Notes: generated from the letters alone by a model not told the origin. Shown: positions 1 to 8,601, numbered from the stretch's first letter. The stretch is 64,000 nt of DNA from Neptuniibacter halophilus (GCF_030295765.1 NZ_AP027292.1:3100001-3164000); one strand, 5' to 3'. Translations and numbers: made by a program.

Positions 1-97
1 CAAGTTCTGGCCGATGAACAACCGTATCGACAATGTTTACGGTGACCGTAACTTTATCTGCTCCTGTCCGGGTATTGAAACCTATCAGGAAGACTAA
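1..97 (+). CDS. gcvP: Glycine dehydrogenase (GcvP), C-terminal fragment cut by window edge
   Basis: Reading from base 2 gives about 31 residues ending at TAA (95-97). They contain the motifs [10 protein letters not shown] and CSCPGIE, which match the conserved C-terminus of the P-protein of the glycine cleavage system. This PLP enzyme decarboxylates glycine and passes the aminomethyl group to the H-protein. The gene begins upstream of the window. Its presence fits the window's theme, because glycine is the end product of betaine demethylation. Family assignment rests only on this short tail. Confidence 0.85.
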   Translation, partial: KFWPMNNRIDNVYGDRNFICSCPGIETYQED

Positions 98-198
98 GGA
101 GCGAAAGCTCTGTCCGAATTCACTCATTGGCCACACTGCGCGCTGGCCGGTGAGTGGATAGTGGTCAGGCCTTTCGGGCCTGATCGCATCCCCCAGCC

Positions 199-224
199 AG
201 CCACCGGAGTTCGCTCCGGTGGCT
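199..224 (+). other. Strong UUCG-capped hairpin downstream of gcvP
   Basis: An 11-bp perfect stem (AGCCACCGGAG / CTCCGGTGGCT) encloses a TTCG tetraloop. No T-tract follows, so it is either an mRNA 3'-end stabilising hairpin or a factor-assisted terminator. Together with the sites at 287-338 it occupies the gene-free stretch 98-476. Confidence 0.6.
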
Positions 225-286
225 GTGCCCTATAGCGGAAGTCAGCTCTCAGCTTCCGTCATAGCATTGTCCAATTTGGTGTGCCT

Positions 287-338
287 CCAGCTTCGGCTGG
301 TTGCTTTTGCGGGGTAGTTTCTACCCCGTTCTTTTTTC
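287..338 (+). terminator. Tandem hairpin and intrinsic terminator for the gcv transcript
   Basis: A short CCAGC-TTCG-GCTGG hairpin (about 287-300) is followed by CGGGGTAG-TTT-CTACCCCG (310-328) and the T-rich tract TTCTTTTTT. The second hairpin is a textbook rho-independent terminator reading rightward. It separates gcvP from the convergent LysR gene at 477-1379. Nothing else is recognised between 339 and 476. Confidence 0.8.
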
Positions 339-476
339 AGTTTCCCTGTTCTGCTTTTTGATATCGCTTTTCGGCCTGAGACAGGCCTCCAACGGGCCAT
401 TATGGTAGGAGCGCGGTCTCCGCGCGATCAGAGGGCTTGGCGGGGTGAAGGTCTTCCCGGCCTGTTACCGGCCTTC

Positions 477-1379
477 CTACCCATCCGCCTGGCGATTCTG
501 CTCCAGAATAAAATCTATCAGTGCCTGAGCCGGAGGTGTCAGGGATTTTTCTCTGAGCTTAACGATGCCCAGTCTTCGCAGTACGGTCGGGCGGGTCAGG
601 GGAATAAAGCGCAATGTTTCGCTTTCCTGTGGAAAAGCATAGCGGGGCAGGGTGGTGATACCGAATCCGGCTTCGAGCATGGCGATCAGTGAGATCATAT
701 TCGATACATAAAACTGCGATTGGCCAAGCAGTGGGCTCGCTTCGCTGTCCTCCAGCAGACGTGAGGTGCCATTACTGATCAGGCGGTGCGCCTGCAACGC
801 TTCCCAGTGCAGTTCGGTTTTGTCTGCCAGTGGGTGAGTCTGCGGGCAGACCACGCCGATCTGGTCTTCCCAGATCTGGGTGAAATCTTTATCGGTATGT
901 TCGTATTCATGGAACAGGTGACAGATACCAAAATCTACCTGCTGGTTCTCTACCATCTTTAAAACAGCATCGGAGTTGTCGTCAAAAAAGCTGATATGAA
1001 GCTCAGGGCTGCCGGCAATAAAGCGTTGCAGCAGATCCGGCAGCACCTGGCTGGCGATGGAAGGCACCGAGGCCAGACGCAGATGCCCGGTTTTATGCTC
1101 TGCCAGCAGCGCCATATCTTCAGACAGACGGTCATGGTGTTCGATCAGCTCTTTGGCTTTGGGCAGAAAGTGCTGACCAAAGGGGGTGAGTTCCGTTTTT
1201 GCGGTTTTTGCATTGCGCTTTTCAAACAACGCTTCGCCCAGCTTATTTTCCAGATCACGAATCGACAGTGAGATCGCCGGTTGGGTGCGATGGGCTTTTT
1301 CTGCCGCCGCATGAAATCCCTTCAGTTCAGCGACCCAGACAAAGTGGCGGAGTTGAGCAATTTTGAATTCGGGCAACAT
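477..1379 (-). CDS. LysR-family transcriptional regulator
   Basis: A 300-residue protein of normal LysR length. The N-terminal winged HTH (residues ~5-63) contains FHAAAEKAHRTQPAISLSIR and EALFEKR. The rest is a periplasmic-binding-protein-like effector domain. It is divergent from the aldehyde dehydrogenase at 1507, and the 127-bp gap holds a nested dyad with T-N11-A geometry, so it probably controls the 1507-6103 cluster and itself. The effector is unknown; if the cluster is catabolic, its substrate or an intermediate is the natural candidate. Start is the ATG at 1379. Confidence 0.88.
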   Translation of the reverse strand: MLPEFKIAQLRHFVWVAELKGFHAAAEKAHRTQPAISLSIRDLENKLGEALFEKRNAKTAKTELTPFGQHFLPKAKELIEHHDRLSEDMALLAEHKTGHLRLASVPSIASQVLPDLLQRFIAGSPELHISFFDDNSDAVLKMVENQQVDFGICHLFHEYEHTDKDFTQIWEDQIGVVCPQTHPLADKTELHWEALQAHRLISNGTSRLLEDSEASPLLGQSQFYVSNMISLIAMLEAGFGITTLPRYAFPQESETLRFIPLTRPTVLRRLGIVKLREKSLTPPAQALIDFILEQNRQADG

Positions 1380-1403
1380 CGGTAACCCCCCGGCAGGTTG
1401 AAT

Positions 1404-1439
1404 ATATCCAAATGATAAAAAAAGCTTATCGCCGGATAT
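1404..1439. promoter_or_regulatory. Nested dyad, candidate LysR operator
   Basis: ATATCC (1404-1409) pairs with GGATAT (1434-1439). Inside it, GATAA (1414-1418) and TTATC (1426-1430) are separated by 7 bp, giving T1416-N11-A1428, the classic LysR T-N11-A spacing. It lies midway between the divergent LysR and aldehyde dehydrogenase genes. Confidence 0.5.
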
Positions 1440-1506
1440 TAATTATTAATTTTTATTATTAAAGCACGACGCCTAAGATGGAGCCAACAACATTTGGGAG
1501 GTTCCT

Positions 1507-2952
1507 ATGTCTGATTCTGTTTTTCGTAACTACATCGCCGGTGAGTGGGTAGAAGGTAACAATGGCAGTGTGGCGAATATCAGCCCGGCCGATACTAATG
1601 ATCTGATTGGCCACTACGCGCAGGCAGATAAAGCCCAGACTGAAGCTGCGATTGCGGCGGCTCATAAAGGTCAGGAGGCCTGGGCTCAGAGCGGGCTGGA
1701 GCAACGCTACTCCGTACTGATGGCAATAGGCGATGAGCTGATTGCGCGCAAAGATGAGCTGGGCCGGATTCTGGCACGGGAAGAGGGTAAGACTCTGGCT
1801 GAGGGGGTAGGCGAGACTTACCGGTCCGGACAGTTCTTCCACTATTACGCGGCAGAAGTGCTGCGTCAGATGGGCGAAACCGCCGACTCAGTGCGTCCGG
1901 GTATTGAGATCGAAACCCGTCGTGAGCCGGTCGGTGTGGTCGGTATTGTCACCCCCTGGAACTTTCCTACCGCGACCGGTGCCTGGAAGATCGCTCCGGC
2001 ACTGGCATTTGGTAACGCTGTCGTCTGGAAACCTGCCAATCAGGTGCCTGCTTCTGCCTGGGCGCTGACTGAGATTATCTCCCGTCAGAATCTGCCTGCA
2101 GGCACCTTTAATCTGGTCATGGGGCCGGGTTCCGAGGTGGGTGATGTGCTGATCAACTCCCGCGATATTAACGCGCTGACCTTTACCGGATCGCTGGAAA
2201 CCGGCCGCAAAGTGGCTGCTGCAACGGCCGTTAATCTGGTTAAGTGCCAGCTTGAAATGGGCAGTAAGAATGCACTGGTGGTGCTGGATGATGCGGATCT
2301 GGAGAACGCGGTGGAGTGTGCTGTCGGTGGCGCTTACGGCGGCACGGGACAAAAGTGCACCGCGTCGTCCCGACTGATCGTGACGGAAGGCATCCACGAC
2401 CGTTTTGTTGAGGCGATGGTTGAGCGCATGAAGAAGCTGGTGGTGGGCCATCCGCTGAAAGAGGGCGTGCATATTGGTGCGGTGGCTGATGCACGTCAGA
2501 TGGAGCAGAACCTGAACTATCTGGAAATTGCGTCCCAAGAGGGTGGCAAGCTGGTTTACGGTGGTGAGGTGTTGCAGGAGGAGACAGACGGTTACTACAT
2601 GCAGCCTGCTTTGTTCACCGAGACCCGCAACGATATGACGATCAACCGCGAAGAAGCTTTTGCGCCGATCGCCTGCGTGATCAAAGTGAAGGATTACGAA
2701 GAGGCACTGGCGACGCTGAACGATACGAATTTCGGTCTGACCGGTGGTATCTGCACGCAGTCTCTGAAGTATGCCAATGATTTCAAACGTCGCGCTAAAA
2801 CCGGGTGTGTGATGGTCAACCTGCCGACGGCGGGTACCGACTACCACGTACCGTTTGGTGGCCGTAAGGACTCCAGTTTTGGCCCTCGTGAACAGGGCAG
2901 CTACGCCAAAGAGTTCTACACCGTAGTGAAAACAACCTACATCAGCGCCTGA
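1507..2952 (+). CDS. NAD(P)-dependent aldehyde dehydrogenase (2,5-dioxovalerate dehydrogenase-like)
   Basis: A 481-residue cytosolic aldehyde dehydrogenase of standard length. The catalytic Cys lies in GQKCTASSR (about C284) and the general-base Glu in LEMGSK (about E250). The NAD-binding segment FTGSLETGRK is clear. The QKCTASSR environment is like alpha-ketoglutaric semialdehyde dehydrogenases, but the substrate cannot be fixed from sequence. It is the first gene of a probable operon with the M19-like protein (25-bp gap), BCCT transporter and RidA. In that context it probably oxidises an aldehyde released during breakdown of the imported compound. An AGGTTCCT ribosome-binding region precedes the ATG. 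Confidence 0.9.
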   Translation: MSDSVFRNYIAGEWVEGNNGSVANISPADTNDLIGHYAQADKAQTEAAIAAAHKGQEAWAQSGLEQRYSVLMAIGDELIARKDELGRILAREEGKTLAEGVGETYRSGQFFHYYAAEVLRQMGETADSVRPGIEIETRREPVGVVGIVTPWNFPTATGAWKIAPALAFGNAVVWKPANQVPASAWALTEIISRQNLPAGTFNLVMGPGSEVGDVLINSRDINALTFTGSLETGRKVAAATAVNLVKCQLEMGSKNALVVLDDADLENAVECAVGGAYGGTGQKCTASSRLIVTEGIHDRFVEAMVERMKKLVVGHPLKEGVHIGAVADARQMEQNLNYLEIASQEGGKLVYGGEVLQEETDGYYMQPALFTETRNDMTINREEAFAPIACVIKVKDYEEALATLNDTNFGLTGGICTQSLKYANDFKRRAKTGCVMVNLPTAGTDYHVPFGGRKDSSFGPREQGSYAKEFYTVVKTTYISA

Positions 2953-2977
2953 TCCGAGCCATTGCGGAGGTACGACT

Positions 2978-3985
2978 ATGCGCAGCGAACAGCTACATAA
3001 AGAGATGATCGTGATTGATGGTCTCCAGTATTCCAACTGGAACCGGCAGATCTTTGAACAACTGCGCGAGGGCGGGGTGACCATGGTGCACGCCACCATC
3101 GTTTATCACGAACAGATACGCGAGACCCTGCTGCGAATTGCCGAATGGAATCGTCTGTTTGAGCTGAACAGTGACCTGATTATGCCGGTGAAAAGCGCGG
3201 CGGATATCCGCCTGGCTAAATCATTGGGCAAGGTCGGGGTGATGTTTGGTGCCCAGAACTGCTCACCGATAGAAGACGATATCGGCATGGTTGAAGTGAT
3301 GCGTGAGCTGAACATGATGATTATGCAGCTCACCTACAACAACCAGAGCTTGCTGGCGTGCGGCTGTTATGAGGCCGAGGACAGTGGGGTAACCCGGTTC
3401 GGGCGTCAGGTGATTCGGGAGATGAACCGGGTCGGCATGATCGTGGATATGAGCCACAGCGGCGAACGCAGCACGCTGGAAGCAATTGACATATCGGATC
3501 GGCCGATCGTGATCTCCCACGCAAACCCGGCCAGCTTCCACGCGGCTAAACGCAATAAGTCTGACCGGGTGCTTAAAGCACTGGCAGAGTCCGGCGGCCT
3601 GCTGGGTTTCAGTTTGTATCCGTTCCACCTGAAGGATGGCCCGGACTGCACGCTGGAAGCGTTCTGCGACATGGTTGCCAGTGCCGCCGATATGATGGGC
3701 ATTGAGCGCATCGGTATCGGTACTGATCTCTGTCAGGAACAGCCTTTGTCAGTGCTCGAATGGATGCGTAACGGCCGTTGGTCGAAAGAGATGGACTACG
3801 GCGAAGGCTCCAGTTCTAACGCGGACTGGCCGCGTCCGCTGTCGTGGTTCCGTGACAGCCGTGACTTTCCGAATCTGACCCGCGGGCTGCTGGAACGTGG
3901 CTTCAGCGAAGATGATGTGCGGCGGATTATGGGCGGAAACTGGTTTGAGTTCCTCAAAGAGGGGCTGGAGCCGCAACCTGCATAA
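2978..3985 (+). CDS. Membrane-dipeptidase-like (M19 family) protein with altered metal site
   Basis: 335 residues with the M19 TIM-barrel pattern: VDMSH (H160), ISH (H181), GIGTD (D250) and the C-terminal MGGNWFEFL segment. The canonical N-terminal HxD zinc motif is replaced by DGLQY (L16 where H is expected), and the bridging Glu is Gln93 (GAQN). Only the second metal site looks intact. It is paralogous to the gene at 56170, which sits in the dimethylglycine operon. Classical dipeptidase activity is therefore doubtful; a hydrolase or related activity on a betaine-type metabolite is an inference. It sits between the aldehyde dehydrogenase and the BCCT transporter and is preceded by GGAGG. Confidence 0.8.
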   Translation: MRSEQLHKEMIVIDGLQYSNWNRQIFEQLREGGVTMVHATIVYHEQIRETLLRIAEWNRLFELNSDLIMPVKSAADIRLAKSLGKVGVMFGAQNCSPIEDDIGMVEVMRELNMMIMQLTYNNQSLLACGCYEAEDSGVTRFGRQVIREMNRVGMIVDMSHSGERSTLEAIDISDRPIVISHANPASFHAAKRNKSDRVLKALAESGGLLGFSLYPFHLKDGPDCTLEAFCDMVASAADMMGIERIGIGTDLCQEQPLSVLEWMRNGRWSKEMDYGEGSSSNADWPRPLSWFRDSRDFPNLTRGLLERGFSEDDVRRIMGGNWFEFLKEGLEPQPA

Positions 3986-4080
3986 CCTGTGATAACCCTT
4001 TTACGGGGCTTCGGCCATCGACCGGAGCCATCGTAACTCCCTGATAACCAATAAATATAAAGATCCATCAGGAGACTACA

Positions 4081-5661
4081 ATGAACAATACGACTCAAGC
4101 CGCTGTTGCCGGACAACAGCTCAGCACAGAAGAGGCCGGAATGAGCGGAAAAAAATGGCTCGCAGGCGTCGATCTGCCGGTATTTCTGATCAGTGGTGGC
4201 GTACTGGTACTGTTTGCGGTACTGGCCCTCTATGATCTGGAGATGGTATCCGCTCTGGTGAACAGCGCATTTGCCACCTCCACCCGATATTTCGGCGCTT
4301 ACTGGCAGGTACTGTTGCTGCTGACCTTCCTGATTGGTCTGTTTCTGACCATCGGGCGTACCGGCTCAGTGGTGCTGGGTGGAGTTAAAACCCCGGAGAT
4401 GCCTACCTTCCAGTGGATCTCGGTGATCATGTGTACGCTGCTGGCCGGTGGGGGTGTGTTCTGGGCGGCCGCCGAACCGATGGCGCACTTTACCTCCGCG
4501 CCGCCTCTGTTTGCTGATACGCAAGCTGGCACCGTACAGGCCGCCTATAACGCACTGGCACAGAGCTTTATGCACTGGGGTTTTCTGGCCTGGGCGATCC
4601 TCGGCAGCCTGACCGGTATTGTGTTTATGTACCTGCACTATGAAAAAGGTCTGCCGCTGAAACCGCGTACACTGCTTTATCCGGTGTTCGGTGACCGGGT
4701 GATGAGTGGGCCGCTGGGTGCTATCGTCGATGCCAGTTGTGTTCTGGCCGTGGTTGCCGGTACGGTCGGTCCGATCGGTTTCCTCGGGCTGCAGGTGAGC
4801 TTCGGTCTGGAGAAGTTGTTTGGTATTCCCAACACCTATACTACGCAGGTGGTGATACTGGTCTGCCTGATTGCTATCTATACCCTGTCTGCCGTCAGTG
4901 GTGTGACCAAAGGGATTCAGATCCTGAGCCGGGCCAACGTATTCCTCGCCCTGATTCTGATGAGCTTTATCCTGCTGTTTGGCCCGTCTGCTTTCATTAT
5001 CGACAGCTACCTGCAGGGGTTTGGTACCTACCTGGCTGAGTTTATTCCGATGGCCACCTTCCGTGCCGATACCGGCTGGCTGGACTGGTGGACTGTGTTC
5101 TTCTGGGGCTGGTTCCTTGGCTACGGGCCCCTGATGGCGATGTTTGTGGCGCGTATCTCTAAAGGCCGCACAATCCGCGAGATGGTTTTGCTGATCTCGA
5201 TTGTGGCACCGGTGATCACTTGCTTCTGGTTCACCATTGTCGGTGGCAGTGGTCTGGCGTTTGAGCTGGCGAATCCGGGGGTAATTTCTGAGCCCTTCAC
5301 CGGCTTCAACCTGCCCGCAGCATTGCTGGCGATCACCGAGCAGTTGCCATTCGGCTTTGTTATCTCGGTGCTGTTTATGATCCTGACGACAATCTTTGTG
5401 GCGACGACCGGTGATTCCATGACCTACGCGGTTTCCATGGTGATGACCGGTACGGATCATCCGCAGAGTTCTGTCCGGGTGTTCTGGGGAGTGATGATGG
5501 GGGTTGTTGCAGCGCTGCTGATCTCAATCGGCTCCGGCGGTATCTCCGCGCTGCAGTCCTTTATCGTGGTAACGGCTGTACCGGTCTCTCTGGTTCTGCT
5601 GCCATCCCTTTGGACCGCACCGCAGATCGCCCGCAAGATGGCCGACGAGCAGGGTCTCTGA
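4081..5661 (+). CDS. BCCT-family (betaine/carnitine/choline) transporter
   Basis: 526 residues, inner-membrane, with about 12 hydrophobic segments. BCCT hallmarks are visible: AAAEPMAHF near residue 140, the HWGFLAW segment near 165, and the signature WGWFLGYGP followed by FVARISKGRTIREMV near 340-370. Family members import quaternary ammonium compounds driven by Na+ or H+. No extended C-terminal osmosensory tail is seen, which suggests a nutritional rather than an osmotic role. Its neighbours (aldehyde dehydrogenase, M19-like enzyme, RidA) make uptake of a catabolised betaine or related compound likely. The exact substrate is not determinable here. Confidence 0.93.
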   Translation: MNNTTQAAVAGQQLSTEEAGMSGKKWLAGVDLPVFLISGGVLVLFAVLALYDLEMVSALVNSAFATSTRYFGAYWQVLLLLTFLIGLFLTIGRTGSVVLGGVKTPEMPTFQWISVIMCTLLAGGGVFWAAAEPMAHFTSAPPLFADTQAGTVQAAYNALAQSFMHWGFLAWAILGSLTGIVFMYLHYEKGLPLKPRTLLYPVFGDRVMSGPLGAIVDASCVLAVVAGTVGPIGFLGLQVSFGLEKLFGIPNTYTTQVVILVCLIAIYTLSAVSGVTKGIQILSRANVFLALILMSFILLFGPSAFIIDSYLQGFGTYLAEFIPMATFRADTGWLDWWTVFFWGWFLGYGPLMAMFVARISKGRTIREMVLLISIVAPVITCFWFTIVGGSGLAFELANPGVISEPFTGFNLPAALLAITEQLPFGFVISVLFMILTTIFVATTGDSMTYAVSMVMTGTDHPQSSVRVFWGVMMGVVAALLISIGSGGISALQSFIVVTAVPVSLVLLPSLWTAPQIARKMADEQGL

Positions 5662-5719
5662 TCTTAAACGGGAGTGCAGTGTCGCTCCCGATCTTCTCAA
5701 CTGAATGAAGTGAACAACC

Positions 5720-6103
5720 ATGAAACAAGCTGTAAAAACCGATCTGTTTGCCTCTAAAGCGCCTCTGGAATGGGCGGTCATCGCTAACGGCCAGCTCTCT
5801 ACCGCCCAAATCCCCATCAATGCAGAGGGGCAGGTAGTAGAGGGGGGCATAGAAGCTCAGGCCCGGCAGACGATGGAAAACTTCAAACACACCATCGAAG
5901 CCGCAGAACTGAGCATGGATGATGTGACCCAGGTACTGATCTACGTAACTGCGCGTGAGCAACTGCCGGTGTTTAATCAGGTCTATGCCGAATATTTTCA
6001 AGCGCCGTACCCGAACCGCGCCGCGATGGTGGTGGCCGGACTGGCGCGCGAAGAGATGCTCTGCGAAATCGTTGCTTACGCCGCTGTTCCCCAGACGAAG
6101 TAA
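5720..6103 (+). CDS. RidA-family (YjgF/YER057c/UK114) enamine/imine deaminase-like protein
   Basis: 127 residues, the usual RidA length. The family pattern is present, with QARQTMENFKHTIEAAELS followed by VLIYVTAREQLPVFNQVY and PNRAAMVV, and an acidic residue in the final REEMLCEI strand. RidA proteins hydrolyse reactive enamine/imine intermediates released by PLP or flavin enzymes. It lies 58 bp after the BCCT transporter and is followed by a terminator, so it is probably the last gene of this cluster. The role in quenching an imine from amine catabolism is inferred from context. A divergent RidA subgroup is possible. Confidence 0.88.
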   Translation: MKQAVKTDLFASKAPLEWAVIANGQLSTAQIPINAEGQVVEGGIEAQARQTMENFKHTIEAAELSMDDVTQVLIYVTAREQLPVFNQVYAEYFQAPYPNRAAMVVAGLAREEMLCEIVAYAAVPQTK

Positions 6104-6131
6104 ACGCTGTCTGTTCCTTGCCGATAGGTTT

Positions 6132-6163
6132 GGCACCTGAACATGGTTCCGGTGCCTTTTTTA
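6132..6163 (+). terminator. Rho-independent terminator after ridA-like gene
   Basis: GGCACC (6132-6137) pairs with GGTGCC (6151-6156), with an inner GAAC/GTTC pair, and is followed by six Ts. It closes the 1507-6103 cluster. Confidence 0.85.
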
Positions 6164-6220
6164 TTATGGGGCGAAAGGAGTAGCTAACCAGTATTGATAA
6201 CCAGCAAAGGCAAGATTTTT

Positions 6221-6276
6221 CTAGCCCCTAGCCCCTAGCCCCTAGCCCCTAGCCCCTAGCCCCTAGCCCCTGGCCC
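6221..6276. repeat. Tandem heptamer repeat (CTAGCCC), 7 perfect copies plus 1 variant
   Basis: Seven consecutive CTAGCCC units run from 6221 to 6269, followed by CTGGCCC (6270-6276). The array overlaps the last codons and stop (6249-6251) of the minus-strand AraC gene, so the protein ends GLGARG inside the repeat. The unit is not a multiple of 3, and on the minus strand each frame meets TAG within three units. Copy-number change would therefore mainly alter the 3' UTR and not the protein. Confidence 0.9.
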
Positions 6277-7157
6277 CCAGATTTAACACTGCTGTTCCGG
6301 AATTGCTTCGGGGTTTGTCCGGTGATGCGTTTAAAGAAGCGGTTAAAGTAGCCCGGATCCTGAAAGCCCAGTGCGTAAGCGATCTCGCTGACACTCATCA
6401 CCGTGTAGATCAGCTCCCGTTTAGCCTCCAGCAGCAGACGGTCGTGTACCAGTTGCAGGGCGCTGCGCTGTACCAGATTCTGGCAGAGGTTGTTCAGGTA
6501 GGGAGCAGTAATGCCCAGCTCCCGGGCGTAACTTTCTACTTTCCGATGCTGGCGGAAGTCCCGGTTAATCAGGTCGTTAAACCGGTTCAGGTATTCGCCC
6601 TTACGATCCTGCTGATTACCGGAAAAATGGCGCTGGCTGGCGTTACGCTCCAGCCAGATAGCCAGTAGTTTCATCAGCGAGCCCAGCATCTGTGCCCGCC
6701 CGGTCCGGGCAGGCTGACTATACTCTTGTTGCAGTAAGTCCAGAATGGTTTCCAGTTGTTCCTGTTCCCGGCGCACGGTCATGATCAGCGTTGAGCGCAG
6801 TACCTGATGTTCGCTGTTAAGTACCTCCGCCACCCGGTCGAGCAGAGGGTTGGCTACCGATATCACCGTGCCGGAGACATCGCTTGACCAGATAAAGTCG
6901 TGCACGCACATCTCGGAGATCACAATCACGCAGGGGGCTTTCACGGTGGTCGGATCGCCGTCGAGATTGGCACTCCCTTCGCCCTGCTTGAGGAAAAAAA
7001 TCTGGCTGAGACCATCATGGCGGTGTGGCCGGATGGTGAACTGATGTTCGCGGCTGCGGGTAATCAGGGGTTCGCAGTGGAGCAGATCCGGGGTAACCCG
7101 TTCGTCCTGCTCACCGTAAAACTGGACCGTGGGTATAGGTTGTTGTGTTCGCATCAC
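6249..7157 (-). CDS. AraC-family regulator with N-terminal cupin-like domain (ligAB-adjacent)
   Basis: 302 residues. The N-terminal half has a cupin-like sensor (HRHDGLSQIFFL near residue 42-53). The C-terminal ~100 residues hold two AraC HTHs (YARELGITAPYLNNLCQ and VSEIAYALGFQDPGYFNRFF). The build resembles PobC/PobR-type AraC activators of aromatic pathways. It is divergent from ligA with a 140-bp intergenic region, so control of ligAB is the simplest inference, with protocatechuate or a precursor as effector. A paralogue lies at 23624-24556. The last residues are encoded by the heptamer repeat. Confidence 0.88.
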   Translation of the reverse strand: MMRTQQPIPTVQFYGEQDERVTPDLLHCEPLITRSREHQFTIRPHRHDGLSQIFFLKQGEGSANLDGDPTTVKAPCVIVISEMCVHDFIWSSDVSGTVISVANPLLDRVAEVLNSEHQVLRSTLIMTVRREQEQLETILDLLQQEYSQPARTGRAQMLGSLMKLLAIWLERNASQRHFSGNQQDRKGEYLNRFNDLINRDFRQHRKVESYARELGITAPYLNNLCQNLVQRSALQLVHDRLLLEAKRELIYTVMSVSEIAYALGFQDPGYFNRFFKRITGQTPKQFRNSSVKSGGQGLGARG

Positions 7158-7297
7158 TATAAATTAGCGGGAATCTTTAAAAAGTACAATTTTAAATCGG
7201 ATTTGTCTCTTAAATGCCCGTTTGTATTTTATAAAAATACATAAAACAGGGTGGCGAGTCAGATCGCTGAATTTAAAATAACAACAGGGTGATCAGC

Positions 7298-7699
7298 ATG
7301 GTTTGGCAAAAGCATGATTATGAAGATATCCCGGGCACTTACGTGTTCAATGGTGAGCGCTCGAATGCAGCTTACAACCTGAACAAGATGGCCTACTCCT
7401 TTAACAGTGAAGCCAACCGCAACGAGTTTGCTGCGGATATGGATGCATACTGTCGTAAATTTAAGCTCAGCGATGAGCAGCGTACAGCGGTACTTGAAGG
7501 TGATTTCCTCAAGCTTCTGCAACTGGGCGGTAATGTCTATTTTCTGGCAAAAATTGCCGTATTCCACGGCATGAACATGCAGGATGCGGGCGCACAGTTC
7601 CACAAAATTACCACCGATGAGTTCAGGCAGATTCTGCTGGATAACGCGGAAGGTTTTGAAGACAAGTTACAAAAGCGGGGAGGGTACTGGCATGGGTAA
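7298..7699 (+). CDS. ligA: Protocatechuate 4,5-dioxygenase alpha (small) subunit
   Basis: 133 residues matching LigA, the small helical subunit of the class III extradiol protocatechuate 4,5-dioxygenase. Typical segments are DIPGTYVFNG, AYNLNKMAYSF and FLKLLQLGGNVYFLAKIA. With LigB it cleaves protocatechuate to 4-carboxy-2-hydroxymuconate semialdehyde. The ATG at 7298 is preferred over an upstream in-frame GTG (7289), because CAGGGTG lies at good spacing before it. It overlaps ligB by 8 bp, implying coupled translation and a 1:1 complex. Confidence 0.93.
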   Translation: MVWQKHDYEDIPGTYVFNGERSNAAYNLNKMAYSFNSEANRNEFAADMDAYCRKFKLSDEQRTAVLEGDFLKLLQLGGNVYFLAKIAVFHGMNMQDAGAQFHKITTDEFRQILLDNAEGFEDKLQKRGGYWHG

Positions 7700-8537
7700 G
7701 GTAATTGGTGGACTGACAACATCCCACATTCCGGCCGTGGGTAATGCCATGGCCAGCAAGCTGGAGAACGATCCCTACTGGAAACGCTTCTTCGATGGTT
7801 ACACCCCGGTTATCGAATGGCTGGAAGAGGTCAAACCGGATGTAGCCATCGTGGTGTATAACGATCATGGCCTGAACTTCTTCCTCGATACAGTGCCGAC
7901 CTTCGCCATCGGTTGTGCCGAACAGTACCAGAATGATGATGAGGGCTGGGGTATCCCGACCACCGCATCGTTCGAAGGTGATGCTCCGTTGTCCTGGCAT
8001 CTGGCGGAATCCCTGATCGATCAGGGATTTGATATGACCATGTGTCAGGAGATGAAAGTGGATCACGGTTGTGTGGTACCGATGAGCCTGATGTTCCGTC
8101 ATCTGCCGGAGTGGCCGTGCAAGATGATTCCGCTGGCGGTTAATACCGTACAGCACCCGCTGCCAAGCGGTCAGCGCTGTTACGATCTGGGTAAAGCCCT
8201 GCGAAAAGCGATTGAATCTTACCCGGAAGACACCAAAGTGGTGGTGTTTGGTACCGGCGGTCTGTCGCATCAGTTACAGGGCGAACGCTCCGGTATTATC
8301 GATGTGGAATTCGATCTGGAGTGTATGGATTACATCATCAACGATCCGGAAAAGATGTGCGCGTTCAGTAACACCGAGATCATGCGTAAAGCCGGTACGG
8401 AAGGGATCGAAGTGATTATGTGGATGGTGATGCGCGGTGCGCTGGCACCCAACGTCAATCTGCTGCATAAACACTACCACGCACCCATTTCTAATACCGG
8501 TGCAGGCGTGCTGCTGATGACGGATGGTACCGATTAA
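7692..8537 (+). CDS. ligB: Protocatechuate 4,5-dioxygenase beta (catalytic) subunit
   Basis: 281 residues of the LigB extradiol dioxygenase fold. The probable Fe(II) ligand histidines are in TTSHIPAV (~residue 12) and YNDHGLNFF (~59), and the conserved segments GTGGLSHQL and MWMVMRGAL are present. It is the ring-opening subunit of the 4,5-cleavage route. The ATG at 7692 lies inside the end of ligA (ATGGGTAA), preceded by GGGGAGGG. A strong terminator follows at 8571, so ligAB is a two-gene operon under the divergent AraC gene. Confidence 0.94.
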   Translation: MGKVIGGLTTSHIPAVGNAMASKLENDPYWKRFFDGYTPVIEWLEEVKPDVAIVVYNDHGLNFFLDTVPTFAIGCAEQYQNDDEGWGIPTTASFEGDAPLSWHLAESLIDQGFDMTMCQEMKVDHGCVVPMSLMFRHLPEWPCKMIPLAVNTVQHPLPSGQRCYDLGKALRKAIESYPEDTKVVVFGTGGLSHQLQGERSGIIDVEFDLECMDYIINDPEKMCAFSNTEIMRKAGTEGIEVIMWMVMRGALAPNVNLLHKHYHAPISNTGAGVLLMTDGTD

Positions 8538-8570
8538 ACGTAAAAGGTTCCTCTGGTTTTTCTGTCGATT

Positions 8571-8601
8571 GCCCCTGTTCTGCAGGGGCTTTTTTGTTTT
8601 T
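8571..8601 (+). terminator. Rho-independent terminator of ligAB
   Basis: GCCCCTG (8571-8577) and CAGGGGC (8583-8589) form a 7-bp stem, followed by TTTTTTGTTTTT. Confidence 0.88.

Noticed and set aside
4366..5460. Long minus-strand open frame (364 codons) opposite the BCCT gene
   Set aside because: It lies wholly antisense to a clear transporter, has low-complexity His/Arg/Gln-rich translation and no start signal. It is a shadow caused by codon bias.
6221..6276. Possible CRISPR array
   Set aside because: Units are 7 bp and directly contiguous with no spacers; this is a microsatellite-like tandem repeat.
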